This document shows, in pieces, positions 26,101 through 37,856 of a stretch of DNA of 64,000 nt; the stretch's first letter is position 1; each line of letters opens with the position of its first letter. Source of the DNA: Sycobia sp. Sy_11. Its lineage: Eukaryota > Arthropoda > Insecta > Hymenoptera > Epichrysomallidae. Location: contig JACCIC010000040.1 of the NCBI GenBank assembly GCA_018907035.1, positions 62,001 to 126,000 of the forward strand, written 5' to 3'. Both the position numbers and the translations under genes were made by a program. The notes below the pieces were generated by a model, which worked only from the letters and a program-made list of their open reading frames with translations, did no database searches and was not told where the DNA came from.

Positions 26101-26610
26101 ATAAAGCGACGATAAATAATATTTAAAAAACCTAATATTAATCCAATTTATGCATATTTGTATTTTCTTACAGATTTGTAATAACGATTTATCTCGGCGT
26201 AACATTTTGCAAACTATTAGTGCAAATAAACCAAACTCTTTTTTGATTTTAAACTTTGATAAATTTCAAGAATCTTTATTAATCTTTTCCGAAAATAAAA
26301 GAACAATTCAAATTTATGAATACATTGGTAAATATCTCAAGTATTTAAATCAATATAATTATCTACATTTGGATTTACCTATATTCTATTACTTTTTTAT
26401 TAATATATAGGAATTAAAGGATTTGAATATCATTCAAGAATTAAAATAAAAGTTGATAAAATCTTTACTTTTCAACTTAGAATGCATTTACACTTCATTA
26501 AAAAACATTGTTTAGCCATTGTTGAAGATAATAAAATAACGATTTTAGAAGCAAAACTATATGGCGAAAGGCTAGATATGAATGATCAGCTGAAGTGTGA
26601 CACTACTTAA
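18623..26610 (+). CDS. Large secreted modular protein, Nasrat/Polehole/Closca-like (16 exons)
   Basis: Exons: 18623-18833, 19114-19636, 19713-20017, 20129-20433, 20631-21332, 21401-21655, 21802-22126, 22553-23398, 23518-24033, 24176-24384, 24470-24608, 24691-24968, 25057-25422, 25513-25896, 26174-26327, 26411-26610. All borders are GT-AG and phases agree, giving 1,905 residues; a donor at 18821 would remove four. The start is the ATG before a signal peptide (MEVLALNILRLFVLIALVES). Residues 75-448 look like beta-propeller strands. A coiled coil lies near 508-545. Residues 550-1540 hold ten or more degenerate modules of the form (strand)-I-x-G-(strand)-(L/I)NG-x-x-(L/F)-x-(D/E)-(L/I), for example DNLEIQGFLNGNNLTEF. 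A second propeller-like part (1540-1905) follows, with many N-glycosylation sequons. The architecture recalls insect eggshell proteins of the Nasrat group, needed for vitelline membrane integrity and Torso signalling; this is inference. No frame is broken. A SINE lies in intron 14 and a (TA)n array in intron 3. Confidence 0.88.
20071..20116. repeat. (TA)n microsatellite in intron 3
   Basis: About 23 uninterrupted TA units lie between the donor at 20018 and the acceptor ending at 20128. Confidence 0.95.
25931..26128 (+). mobile_element. tRNA-derived SINE, copy 1 (intron 14)
   Basis: The element starts GAGGGCTACGATTGCTCGAT, carries a Pol III A-box-like TTAGAGTAAAGGA and a B box GTTCAAGTCC, and ends AATAAAGCGACGATAAATAA with a short A-rich tail. 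A second copy in opposite orientation at 46882-47070 shares the head and the tail while the middle has diverged. The flanks AACCTGATATAA (25919-25930) and AACCTAATATTA (26129-26140) are an imperfect 12-bp target duplication. It lies wholly inside intron 14, so the coding sequence is untouched. Confidence 0.8.
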
Positions 26611-26620
26611 TTTGATTGAA

Positions 26621-26626
26621 AATAAA
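26621..26626 (+). terminator. Candidate polyadenylation signal
   Basis: AATAAA begins 11 bases after the stop of the secreted-protein gene; another lies at 26819-26824. Either could serve. The choice cannot be made without transcript ends. Confidence 0.4.
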
Positions 26627-26629
26627 AAT

Positions 26630-27337
26630 TATGATAAAAATATTATCTGAAATATGTAAATATTAATTAATATTTAAGACTTGTACTATATTTCATCATT
26701 GTTAGAAATTGAAGCTAAAAATATGCAATTAAACGAACGTGTGATCAGTTGATTACTTTCAATGTACATTACTGTAATACCAAAGAATTTTAATGTTATC
26801 TTATTGTTTGTTTGTTAAAATAAATACTTATTGTTACCGTTAACAATATTAGACATTGGAAAGAATTTTAAATTAATTAAAATAATTTTAATGTTACGCC
26901 TGCTAAATGGTTAATATTTCACTGCTATGCTGTGAGTGTTGCCTGTTTGTAGGCGCTGTAAAAATCTTCTCTTTTGTAAACGTAAATAATTATGAACTTT
27001 TATAAGCAATTTGTAAGTAAAAATAAACAAACAGTATTACACACATAAGCAGCAAAAATTAAATTTAAGTAAGAATAGGTTTAAACTTGTTTCGCATATT
27101 ATTTTATTCATAATGAGTAAAAAGATATGACTTGCGTTGCATTTGCACGATTAAGAAGGTAATACCCCAATTAGTTGAAAAAGTACAAGAAAACTTTTTC
27201 ATTATTTTAGTAACTTGCCAAAAATATTGATTTAAAATTTTGCAAAATTTTAATAAGATATGGAATTACTTTCTTAAATTATTACATTTTTAATTTAACA
27301 CACGCTCTTATAAAAAAGATTAATAATATACTATATT

Positions 27338-27387
<50 letters not shown>

Positions 27388-30300
27388 AATAATTGGCTGT
27401 CTACCAAACCAGTTCAATATAAATTTCGTTATTTTTTCAATACATTCTCACGTAAGTGATAATAGAAATATAAAAGCTTAGTATTGACTTGTGAATTTTA
27501 ATAGTCATTATAGTGACTATTAAAATGACTATTTTATTTTTGAAGTTTTCCACTCGCAGAATCTATGAAAGTAAATATTTTACTCCTTAAACGGATTTAT
27601 TGAACTTCAATATCATCTTTCAGTAACAAATATTTGCATAAATGCAATTAGCGCGAGATTTACGTCGAATTTCTCTGCCTGCCTATTCTAACCACGCAAA
27701 TCATGTTATTTATATGTCCATCAATTTACTTATTTATTTTTTTACTCAGAAAAACGATCGTTAGTCTACATATAAGTAAATTAACATATAGTCTGTAAGT
27801 CAGTATACGCTCAAACTGTTATTTATGACTGGATCGCAAGTTTACTGAAAAATGTTCAAAATCGATCCAAATGATCCAAAACACTGACTTAAAGAGTAAT
27901 ATAATCTTCATACCTGTACCGCTGACAGTTATATCGTGGAATATGCATGATTTGATTCATTAATTTCCTCTCTTATTAAATTATGAATAATACTATCAAT
28001 GCCATTAGTGTAGTATACTGATTAGGCTTTAAAGGGACCTGGTGCTAAAATCACAGCAGGTCCCCTCTTTAAGGTTGTTATTTCTAGAGCGAATGTGGAT
28101 GTAACTTTGTTTAATAATTAAGGAATTTGACAAAGGATAGGAATTTTATATAAAGAAATTCAATAAAATAAACGATAAAAATTTATTCAAATTTAAACAA
28201 CAATAAAAATAAAAATACATAACTAATATAGTTTTTTCTGCTTATGGTATTAGTAAACTCGCGTATTAAATTATCGAAACTAACTAATTTAACTAACCTT
28301 TCTATTAACAATAACCAATAAAAATAATTCAAGATAATTTCGCCACGTATTGTAGATCTATGTAAATTTTTTATTCTTTCGATCGCTCGGTTTCACAATT
28401 CTTTATGGAAGTAGTCACGAAAAGTCTAAATGCTATATAAACATTTGGGAAAATTGGTATCATTGGATTAGTAATGATAAAATTTAATACTAATATAGTA
28501 CAAATTGTACTATTATTTTTTTTACCATTTTTCAATTTAAATGCATTTGTTGAGAGCTTTTGCTTCAGTTGTAAATATTGAAAATTCAAATATAAATTTA
28601 AAATAAATTTAATTTAATATAAATTAAAATATAAATTTAATGTAAATAATTAATAGCAAATTTGAAATAAATTCAACTTGTGAAATTGGCAATGCGTCGA
28701 CTGAATTGAGATCGAGATCAATTTTCTTTAAATAGTAACTAGCAGTATTAAGTCTATGCAATATTTGCTCCAAAATGTAGTATACCACAAAAGTATTTGC
28801 CAGTTTTGTAATTTCATTCAATAAACCTGCAACTTTTTATCGAACTTTCGATTATTGTTTGTTACTTTATGTTATTTTGTTCAAACAAAATCTTTTTAAA
28901 GTTATTAACTTAATCTTTAGTAGTATCTTTTTTGTATAACCACCTAGTATTTGCTAAATTCAAAACTTTGAAATTCGAGGTGAACGATCTGGATGTTGAG
29001 TCAGTAAACAAATTATATAACGTTCTGTAATACATGATAATCTGAATTTGTATCAACAAATTTTTCGACACTATACTTCTTTGCCAATTAAATAGTGCCT
29101 GTAGCGAGGACTGCAGTATGAAATGTAAAATGCCAATAGGTTAATATCCTGCAAATATACTTACAATCCTTTCTGCTACCCACATAAACCTTAGCATTAT
29201 CGTATGTTTGAATATGATAATTTTCTTTATTTATAAGTTTGTATTCATTTAGTAATCTTATAATAATGTTTTTAAATCTATTTCTTTATGGCTATCTAGT
29301 TACAAACAACAGAAAAAGCATCATACATATGCTCACCTAAGTAGTAACGACAAACAGCAGACAATTGATCAAACTATATAACCTTTACATATAAAATTAA
29401 ATAAAAAGTCACTGAGTGAAATACATCAAATAAGAGAAATAGTAAAATAAAATAGTTTTGTCGAAGTAAGGGCAATGACGAGGCCGATTGTAGCCAAAAA
29501 GACCGCCACGCTTATATATGAAAATTCTTTTAAAATCCCATTCTTTGACTTTAGAGGAAAAATTGTACCAAATCGCCTTGGAAAGTACTCGAAAAGAGGT
29601 GGTATGATATCGAACGGTTAGAAGTAAACATACTTTGAAAATTATTTCTCTAATAATTTAAAAACCTAATTTCATAATTACAAGCGTGTCAGAAAAAAGA
29701 TAGTTAACAAATCAATTTCGAACGAAACATTACAATCTTGCTTATTCCTTGGCTTGGACATATGATGGATAGTACACAATCTTCTTATGGTTATTGTTTT
29801 GTATTAAATAAAATTTATTATTTATAAAGTAGTTATATGAATAATGTAAAAAAACATTGATACAGTTTAATAAGTAATTTAATATGTAATTTATATACTT
29901 TTATTTTAATAAAAATGTGAAACTGTTGTATTGTCGTTAAATTAATATCAAAATATATCGTGTTTATTAAAAGTTTAGTTAAAACTTATAAAGACAAAGT
30001 AGATGACAATTTAAATTGAAAATTTAAAATAAATAATTTGAATTTAAAATATTTAAAAAGGAAAAAGTTTTTTTGAATAAAATTTGAGGGAATTTCTTTG
30101 GTGATTGTTAACGTGTGGAGCAGCAGGGATGCTCTGCAGTCATTATATCGTATAACCAGGTAGATGTAAATCTATCTGGAGCGTTCTATAGGCCTCGTGG
30201 AATATAATTATTTGTAAATGAAGGTTGCCTACGCATGATGAGTGTAACTCGTCATCGCCGTTAGACAACTGTTGACCAAAATATATTGTGTAATTTTATT

Positions 30301-30850
30301 AATGAATAAAATACATTGGTTCTTGTAATCTAAAATATATTATGTTATTTTATTAAAAAAAAAGAAAAGAAAAGAAAAATTCAATTAAAAAGTTATTATC
30401 AGCTGTTAAAAAGAAGAGGTTTTATGATTTTAAAAATCATATGTTAATAAAAGAAATTAAAATATTAAAAATTATCTATTAAAAACAAAAAAGGTAAAAA
30501 TATTTAAATTAGATTGAAATAAAAAGGTATTTAAAAATCTTCATTTTCCATTCACGATGAAATGAGAATACACAACCATAATAGGTTAAATCTCCAGCTG
30601 GAAAGAGAGCTGCTGGAAAATTCAAATTAGTCATTTAGCGCAAGCAACATTTTTGCTGTTCATCGAATTAAATCAAATTGCAACTAACCCTTTATATTTT
30701 AATTTCTTAATCTCACCTCCTAACCAAACAGTTATAAAAAACAGCATTAGTGATTTTTTTTAACAAATCCGAGCTTTTAATGCTTAAAACAATCGAACAA
30801 ATGTCATGGTGTGAGCCGAGCGATATGCTGGCTTGATCATCAACTTCTCT
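26630..30850. other. Gene-poor AT-rich DNA
   Basis: A (TA)n array lies at 27342-27384. GGGACCTG (28034-28041) and CAGGTCCC (28057-28064) form a perfect 8-bp stem with partly paired flanks. A possible chemoreceptor relic (28400-28830, - strand) is listed separately. A short + strand frame near 29475-29620 (MTRPIVAKKTATLIYENSF and on) has mixed composition but no recognisable family. Nothing else is visible. Confidence 0.5.
28400..28830 (-). pseudogene. Possible gustatory-receptor relic
   Basis: After an acceptor-like site at about 28835 the - strand reads GLLNEITKLANTFVVYYILE and continues for about 60 codons. Some 60 bp downstream another frame reads LQLKQKLSTNAFKLKNG. In insect gustatory receptors the last exons have an L-x-x-(I/V)-x-x-(L/I)-N block followed by a C-terminal F-S-L-Q-L-L-H-x-x-(L/V)-x-F-x-A-x-G-(F/L)-F-x-L-(D/N) block. 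The spacing and several residues fit, but the key TYL...QF end is missing. If real, it is decayed. Confidence 0.2.
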
Positions 30851-30854
30851 AATT

Positions 30855-30896
30855 GTTAAATTAATAATTTTTATCGGTGTTAGAGTTTTTATACAG

Positions 30897-30946
<50 letters not shown>

Positions 30947-31200
30947 CTAAACTGATATATATATATAAATATACTATAGTAATATAATAATTTAATTGTT
31001 CTTATGTCGACTGCCCATATACAAATTAATAATTTTTTTTATTGGTCTTAGAGTCCAATCAATTCAATCTAAAAATAAAAATAAAAATAAAAATAAAAAT
31101 AAAATAAAAATTAAAATAAAAATTAAATTAAAAATTAAATTAAAAATTATAATGACAGTCAGACTGTCCTTGTTTACATTCAACCCCGTAGACTATAGTC
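30855..31200 (-). mobile_element. Penelope-like element tail (copy C)
   Basis: A first partial tail (30855-30895) is followed by a (TA)n array (30899-30944) and a second, better tail from about 30985. The second has TTATGTCGACTGC, TTATTGGTCTTAGAGTCCAA, a long (AAAAT)n run, GACAGTCAGACTGTC at 31154-31168 and CCCCGTAGAC. It matches copies A and B on the - strand. No coding remains. Confidence 0.7.
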
Positions 31201-31209
31201 ACTTTCTTA

Positions 31210-33040
31210 TACTTTAATATGCTTTTTGAATTTTTCATTTCAGAGCTTCCTGTGTCAAGATATGATGTCAGCCAAAAAAAAGCAAGCTTCGTTGTGGCAG
31301 CCATATCTAAGCCATATTGGATGAAAAATGAAAAAAAAAATTTTTTTTGCAGACTTCAATATGTATTTTTTTAATATAAAATAAAATTGTAGTGTGATAA
31401 TAAAGTTTACTGCAAGAAAAAAATCTTGAAAATTTATGCAAAAAGACTAGAGATGCCCCCTTAATTTATACTAATATAATAATTAATTTAAACTAATAAA
31501 TAACTTTATTCACAATAGTGGAAATAAGGACAATTGACAATCTTTGATTATAATTGCTTATGATTTTACGATTATTCTTAACCGCTTCCGCCACTTTTTC
31601 GCGTTTTTCTCAGTGGTTGATGAACTACGATCTGCGGGACATTCGTCATCTTTAATGTCTTCACAATCATCTTGGAAAGGCTTCTATTGTTCGTATATAC
31701 TTGTGACTTCTATAGCAGGTTTACTACATTTGTTACACTTTATTTTCTTTTTACACAAAATTTAATATGAATTTTTTGATTTATTTTTTTGAAAAAACCG
31801 AAAATTACCGAACTTTTAGAGCACATCTCGTATATTGCAATGTTTATATTTAAATGTCTAAATAATCTTCTTCAATGAGTTGAAATAAAATTATTTGAAG
31901 TATCAGAATATTTTTTATAAACTTAGAGATCAAAGAGTCATGAAGAAATTTAATTGCAACAAAAATTAAATTTTTCTACTGTTAATAATCCTTGTTTTGA
32001 AAAAGTTTACTAGTTGATATAACACCAAGTGATATTATGTTTTCTGACTATTAAGTATGTATGATATTTTCTATAGCATCATAAAGTTCGTTTATTTATG
32101 AAATAATTAATAAATCAATGCAAAGATTAGAAAAATGCACTTCAAAATTAAAATTAATATTTGCAAATGCGTTATTAATTTTTAGTTTAATGTCTAGTAA
32201 TTGTTTTATAGGTATTAATAAAAAGAATAATACTATGACATTGTTCGTTCTTTTTTCTCATTTTTTTTTTAAATGGTTTTAAGACAGAGTTGAGTGAGCT
32301 CTTCTGCCCAGACAGTTGATAATCGTACCTGGGCTATTGTGCTGAATTCAATATTTAAGACAGAATTACTTTTTGATTTGCCATATGCATATTATTGTTA
32401 TTATAAACTTTGCGCAATCTTTTTCTAACAATTTTCACATAAATCAAAATTTATATACATTTCATCTTACTTATAAAATATTTAGCAATTCCAAATCTAA
32501 TATCAATTTTTAAATAAAATCTTGAAAAAATACATTATACATTATATGACTTAATCTTTTATTAACTATGCTTGATTAAATATTAGTTAAACTTTAACGA
32601 AAAGTAATTAATTGATTAATTCGTTGTTTTAATTTATTTTTTACATAATATAATATTATATATCATATTAATTATACAATTATACTGTATATTACATGTA
32701 TGTTAATAATTATTCTTATAAAATAGAAGAATATATAAACTTCAATTAGTAACGTATTAACTAAAACAATTATAAAATGCACCCTTAAAATAGTTTTGAT
32801 TTATACGATTAAGCTATTTGTGTTATCATAGCACAGGGGCTGTGCGAAACTTGTCACCATATCTTATAAGAATCTAATGAATTATATTTTTAGCTATAAA
32901 TTTGATTGTAATATATACATTTTGATAATTTGTTTAAATAACATGGAATATTAAAAAATAAATTTATATTAATATGTTTTCCTTAGTAAATTTCTAAAAT
33001 AATATGTTGGGAAGATGATTTTGTAGAAGACGCAGAAATT
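31210..33040. other. Gene-free AT-rich DNA
   Basis: On the - strand around 31530-31760 a broken frame reads KCNKCSKPAIEVTS, a stop, then an acidic and basic tail ending KKWRKRLRIIVKS. A C-x-x-C pair followed by a basic end could be the tail of a transposase, but this is too little to name. The rest shows nothing. Confidence 0.45.
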
Positions 33041-33051
33041 GGTTTCTACTA

Positions 33052-36000
33052 TCATTTGTTCTCTATTAACGCTCGAAGAGTCATTGCATAAGAAAATAGC
33101 AGGTAAATAAACTACAAAACAGAATGAAAAGATAATAAAATTTATTGTTGATGAAACGTAATTATAGAGTTTACTTACATGAGTAAAAAAAGGCATCCCT
33201 AGATAAGGAATTAGTCCTGTAACGGATATTTTAAGCGGCTTTTGGCATTTAAAAATTATAATACATTTAGTGATTGCCATTTGTTTTGACTGTTGGTACC
33301 AAAGAGTCGAATATGCTGTATTGGCTAGATCCACATTCTAAATTTGTTAATACATTTGCATCAAATAAATCTATTATAGACTCATGATTTGTGATTTAGT
33401 CAGTACAAAAGATAGAAATTATAACATAAATTTTATTAGAATGTTGATCAACATTAATTCATTAAAGTAACTTTTATCAGTGGTAAAAATTTATTTTCAA
33501 TAAAATAGTATAATAATTTTTACTTTAACATTGACTTTAATTAATAATTAAAATATGATATTCAAACATATTTAAATCAGTACAGTCAAATATAGTCTAC
33601 TTTTATTATTTTATTTCTATATAATTTATTTAAGAGACGTTATAAGTATAAATAATTAGTAAGAATGCACTAATTTGTCTTTTTATTAGTACATCAGTTT
33701 TGAATCAGAGAATAACATGCTATACTAATGCATACAGTTTTATATAATTATATTTTATATCTAAAGCTATTATTAAAAACCAAAATAATTCAACAAAATT
33801 TACTTACGCAAGACATGAGATTTTCTCCAGCCAGTGAAAGTAAAAACAGTCTTAATGTAATAATAGTTAATATTATAAAGAATAAGAGATTCTTAAATGA
33901 AAAGAAGTTTTTCTAAATTATAAAAGAATATGATTATTAAAACCATATGTTCAATTGTATATTTCTTTAAGTTTCTTTTATAAATTTAAGTAAGTCCTAC
34001 TAACGGTAAATATTTGTAATCCTCCGATAAAAAAATAGCCACCTATAGTAAACATTGTTTTAAATAGAATTATAGCTGCGATTGTGTTAACTTCTTCTGT
34101 AAACCTGCACAAGATTTGAACAGCAAAAATATTTCTGAGGTCTTTAATATTTTTTTTTTTTTTGAATACGAATAAATAATTGTATACTATAAATTCTATA
34201 TTTTTCTAGATTTTTGATGGCTTTAAAATGTAAAATTTATAATATATCAAGCTTATATGTATTAACATTTGAAACTAAAACATGAACATTATAATATGAT
34301 TTTTTGTTGATATCATTCTTTCATTATATCTAATTACTAGGAAAACTTTTTTCAATTTTTTGTGATGCTTGGAAATATTTACATTATAGTATAAATAATA
34401 AAATATATATGTGGAAAGTAACTATTTACCAAATTATGCTTTGATGGGTGCGAATACATTCTACCAGTTGAAATTTTGATGCTGCTAATTCTAAATCGAA
34501 TTTAAGAATTTCGAGTTTTGAAATAGAAATGACTATTAGGAAAAGCATTATAGCGTCTGCAACGAGCATTGCTGAACAATGGGCATAGAGAATTATTTGA
34601 TTTGCAGAGAAGAAGATTTCCATCATTACTGAATCTATAATTATTCTAGAATTATGTTCTGGTGGCTCCATTAAAAAAATTTAATTAGTAAACAATTTAT
34701 TTGCGTAGTTTCTGTTAAAACATTACTAAAAATAAGAAAAAATAAGAAAAATAATAAAAAATTCTTAAAAATTCCATTAATAAATTATAATTATTTTATT
34801 AATTTTCATTAAATTTAATTAATCATTACTGTTAATTAAGAATAGTTAATGAAAATTTGATTTATCAATTGATTAAAATTATGGATTAATTCAAAGCAAT
34901 TGCGTCAATTCATTTCATGAATTACTCTGAAATCAGTTCATTAATTATTTTCTAACATTAATAGACAACGATAAGAGATTTGTATAAATCATTGTATATC
35001 TCGGGCAGCTGTAAATAGTTTTTGCAATAAGTGCCAAAATTTTGATGACTATTTCTTCAAGGCAAAGAAAATAAAAAGATTATCCATCTGAGCTAATAGG
35101 TGACCGCGATAGTAACAATATTTAGTTGTTTATTTAAAGAGATATTTATACGATATGTGTCTTTTTCCTTCTCTCTTTTATTTTTATCAATTTGAGGACT
35201 CTCATTTGAGTCACTTATTAATAATTGAACAAGATAATATCATAAAAATTTGCCGCTGATGCTAAATAATAAACCATAAAGTCTAGTAGCATATGTTAGC
35301 ATATTGATTCTTTTTAATAAACATGAATTTTTGAAAAAAGTAATGATAATAAAAATGAGGGGTTAAATGTATTGATTTACTGCATACTGCACCATTTGAT
35401 AGAAATAAATACCATCCCATCTTTGGCGACACTAAAAGTCTACTATCTTGCATAATAGTTACGTAGAGGAAACAAGCAATTAAAGAAAGTATTCCGCAAA
35501 TTGAGCTAAACATTAAAAAGTATTTTTTCATATTCTTTTTCAGTATTGCTTTTTCATGTCCTTCTGTATTTGTTAAGAAACTTTCAGATATTTTAAGTAA
35601 CATCTGAAAAAAATAGTTTAATATTTTACTGACACTATATATTTGCAAAGAAGTAATTCTTAAATATTATTAGAGCTCTTTAACACGTAGCTTAAGCTGA
35701 AAAACTCGCGTTTAAATGTGTTTCATCTTTCTAAAATTAATAAAACAACTTTAAAACATAAATGTAAAGTAAATGTATGATCAATGAAAAATAAGACTGT
35801 GAGCTGAAGATTGCAGAGTATAATATTTAATGAGGGAGAAAAGTAAAATACGGTCTTGTTTGCAATATTTCATTGATTTAGAATTATAATATATAACACA
35901 GACACACACACAATTTTGTTTATCCGATGCAGGCAAAATAAATTTAGTAACAGAATATAGTAATAAGTATGTGGCAATAGTTATATAAAAAAGTAGGTGT

Positions 36001-36378
36001 GAAATACTACTGGTATATTAGCATGACTTTAGTTATTCTTATGATTATTTACACACAATACATAAACATAAATAAAAAAGTATGAACCTGTAAACGATAT
36101 CGTTGCATTCGAAAAATTGTCAGTAAACTCAATCCATCAATAATATAAAAGATTTGTATCCATGATGATAATAACCAAGTTAAATTATCAAACAGATGGC
36201 TTAAGATTGCAAAGTTTGGTGCGATATAAATAATATAGTTTAGGAAAAACAAAGCCCAAATAATGTTGTAAGTTTTGACTTTGATCTGATTTACTTCGTC
36301 CACCATTGGCCACAACGTCAAAAATATTCCAAATATTTTTATAATTAGATAAGCTAAATATTTGTTTTTGGCAAACAT
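33052..36378 (-). CDS. Insect odorant receptor (7 exons)
   Basis: Exons on the - strand: 36378-36088, 35603-35388, 34665-34430, 34104-34005, 33891-33808, 33337-33179, 33111-33052. Splice sites are GT-AG, phases agree and the total is about 381 residues, normal for insect odorant receptors. These are seven-helix proteins with a cytosolic N-terminus that form ligand-gated cation channels with Orco in olfactory neuron dendrites. Family marks: a start ending in LIIKIFGIFLTLWP, several hydrophobic helices, FLLSLAGENLMSC, then NVDLANTAYSTLWYQQ, and the C-terminal SYAMTLRALIENK, matching the family S-Y-x-x-x-L-R. The start is the ATG 18 codons before TLWP. The exon 2/exon 3 junction has an alternative (donor after 35381 with a downstream acceptor) that also keeps phase. 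No stop or frameshift is visible, so the gene may be intact. Subfamily and ligand cannot be told. Confidence 0.87.
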
Positions 36379-36379
36379 T

Positions 36380-36786
36380 CTCGATTATATGAATGACAAT
36401 TATCAGAAAACCAAAAAGAAAATAAAAAATTGTATTATAAACGTCGCTATCGTCCCTATTCAACACTGAAATACTGGTCGTTTAATATTCTAGACTGAAG
36501 TGCTCGTGATCAGTGTCATGCAAGTTCAATGTGATATATTGGATGTATATTGACATTAAAGAAGACCTCTAGACAATGACTTTAATGAACGCAGACCGTT
36601 TGCTTAAGTATTTTATGTTCATTAGGCGTCTGTAATTATCCATATTACAACGGTTTAATAGGTTTTTATATGAAAATAAATAAATCAATCTAAGAAATGC
36701 AAATTAATTTAAATGAATGTTGGAATAGTTAAGTAAAATTATTTCTCTGAATTAAAAAAATCGAAAATATTAAAAGTATTTATTAA

Positions 36787-36847
<61 letters not shown>

Positions 36848-36880
36848 AGAATTTTTTTTTCTTTATTGGAATTAGAATTA
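36380..36880. other. Intergenic, upstream of the odorant receptor
   Basis: This interval should hold the receptor promoter, but I recognise no element. A (TA)n array occupies 36791-36841. Confidence 0.5.
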
Positions 36881-37189
36881 AAAATTGTACTTATGTCGAC
36901 TGTTCTGAATTAAACTAATAAATATTTTTATCGGTATTACAGTCTTTATAATATAATATATTAGATAAAATAATGACAGTCAGACTGTCCTTGTTTATAA
37001 TCACTCCCGTGAAATAGAACTTATTACTACAATAAATTATATTAAAAATTAAAAATAAAAATAAAATAAAATTAATAATAAAATAAAAATAAAACAATAA
37101 ATAAAATACAATAAAAATAATAAAAACAATATTCTATATTAGTAAACGACAACCTGACTGCCTCCACGACCTTAAATTTAGAATCACCT

Positions 37190-37232
37190 TGATGTCCGAC
37201 ATTTCGAAACGCTATGGTTGATCCTCAGGAAC
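37190..37232 (-). ncRNA. Degenerate hammerhead-like core of PLE copy B
   Basis: Read on the - strand, CCTGAGGATCA, CCATAGCG, TCGAAATG and TCGGACATC align with copy A (CCTGATGAGGA, CCATAACG, TCGAAACG, TTGGACTGGATC). CTGATGA has lost bases and GAAAC has become GAAAT, so this copy cannot be catalytic. It is useful mainly as evidence that the core belongs to the element. Confidence 0.45.
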
Positions 37233-37347
37233 TAAACTAAAATGAAAAACTGAGTATGCTACTTCATATACCCCATCCCCACTCTGAATTTATTAGTATA
37301 ACATTTATAGGACCCCCCTTTCTTAACTTAAATGCGAAATACAAATT

Positions 37348-37852
37348 TTATATTAATAAAGAATGATAAGTGCTGTCCAATTTACTTGACTCTAACATTA
37401 AATTTACATTATTGGGATTTTTCAAAATATGAATATTTTCAAGAGTTTCTCTTTTATATTTATTTTTAATACCTTGTTCAAAAATATTTACATTTTCAAA
37501 ATCGAAAGAATGTAACAAGTTTAAACTATGTTCTTTTAGCCCAGATGTAACATTCATGCTTCGTAAGCTATATTAAAGTTCATGTATTCTTTGTTTTAGG
37601 TATCTTCCCCTTTGTCCAATATAATATTTGTCCGAATCTTGACAATTTATTTTGTGTTCCACTCCAATTTTCAAACATTTATCATCCTTATCTTTATAAT
37701 CGTTAAATAGCTTTCTAATATTATTATTGTTTCTAAAGTAAACTTGAATATTATGCTTTTGAATGCACTTCTAATTCTTTCGGATAATCCTTTTACATAT
37801 TGTAATACCACGATTTTATTACTATTATCCCTCTTTTCCATATTACGTTTTC
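37348..37852 (-). pseudogene. PLE GIY-YIG endonuclease fragment
   Basis: The - strand reads VVLQYVKGLSERIRSAFK, a frameshift, then VEHKINCQDSDKYYIGQRGR and YLKQRIHEL, a TAA stop, and on to KEHSLNLLHSFDFENV and a C-terminus ending DSTYHSLLI. This is the order of the GIY-YIG endonuclease of Penelope-like retroelements (PYV.GLS, Y-(I/V)-G-Q, R..EH, H.FD.....I, LD..Y..LL). The first half of the GIY box reads VEHKI. One in-frame stop and one frameshift make it a pseudogene. Confidence 0.85.
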
Positions 37853-37856
37853 TAGT

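Noticed and set aside
29475..29620. Short + strand frame MTRPIVAKK...
   Set aside because: The composition is protein-like but it is under 50 codons, with no family and no partner exons found.
36188..36466. 92-codon frame overlapping the first odorant-receptor exon
   Set aside because: It is a shifted frame over the receptor exon without an ATG; the frame starting at 36378 carries the receptor sequence.
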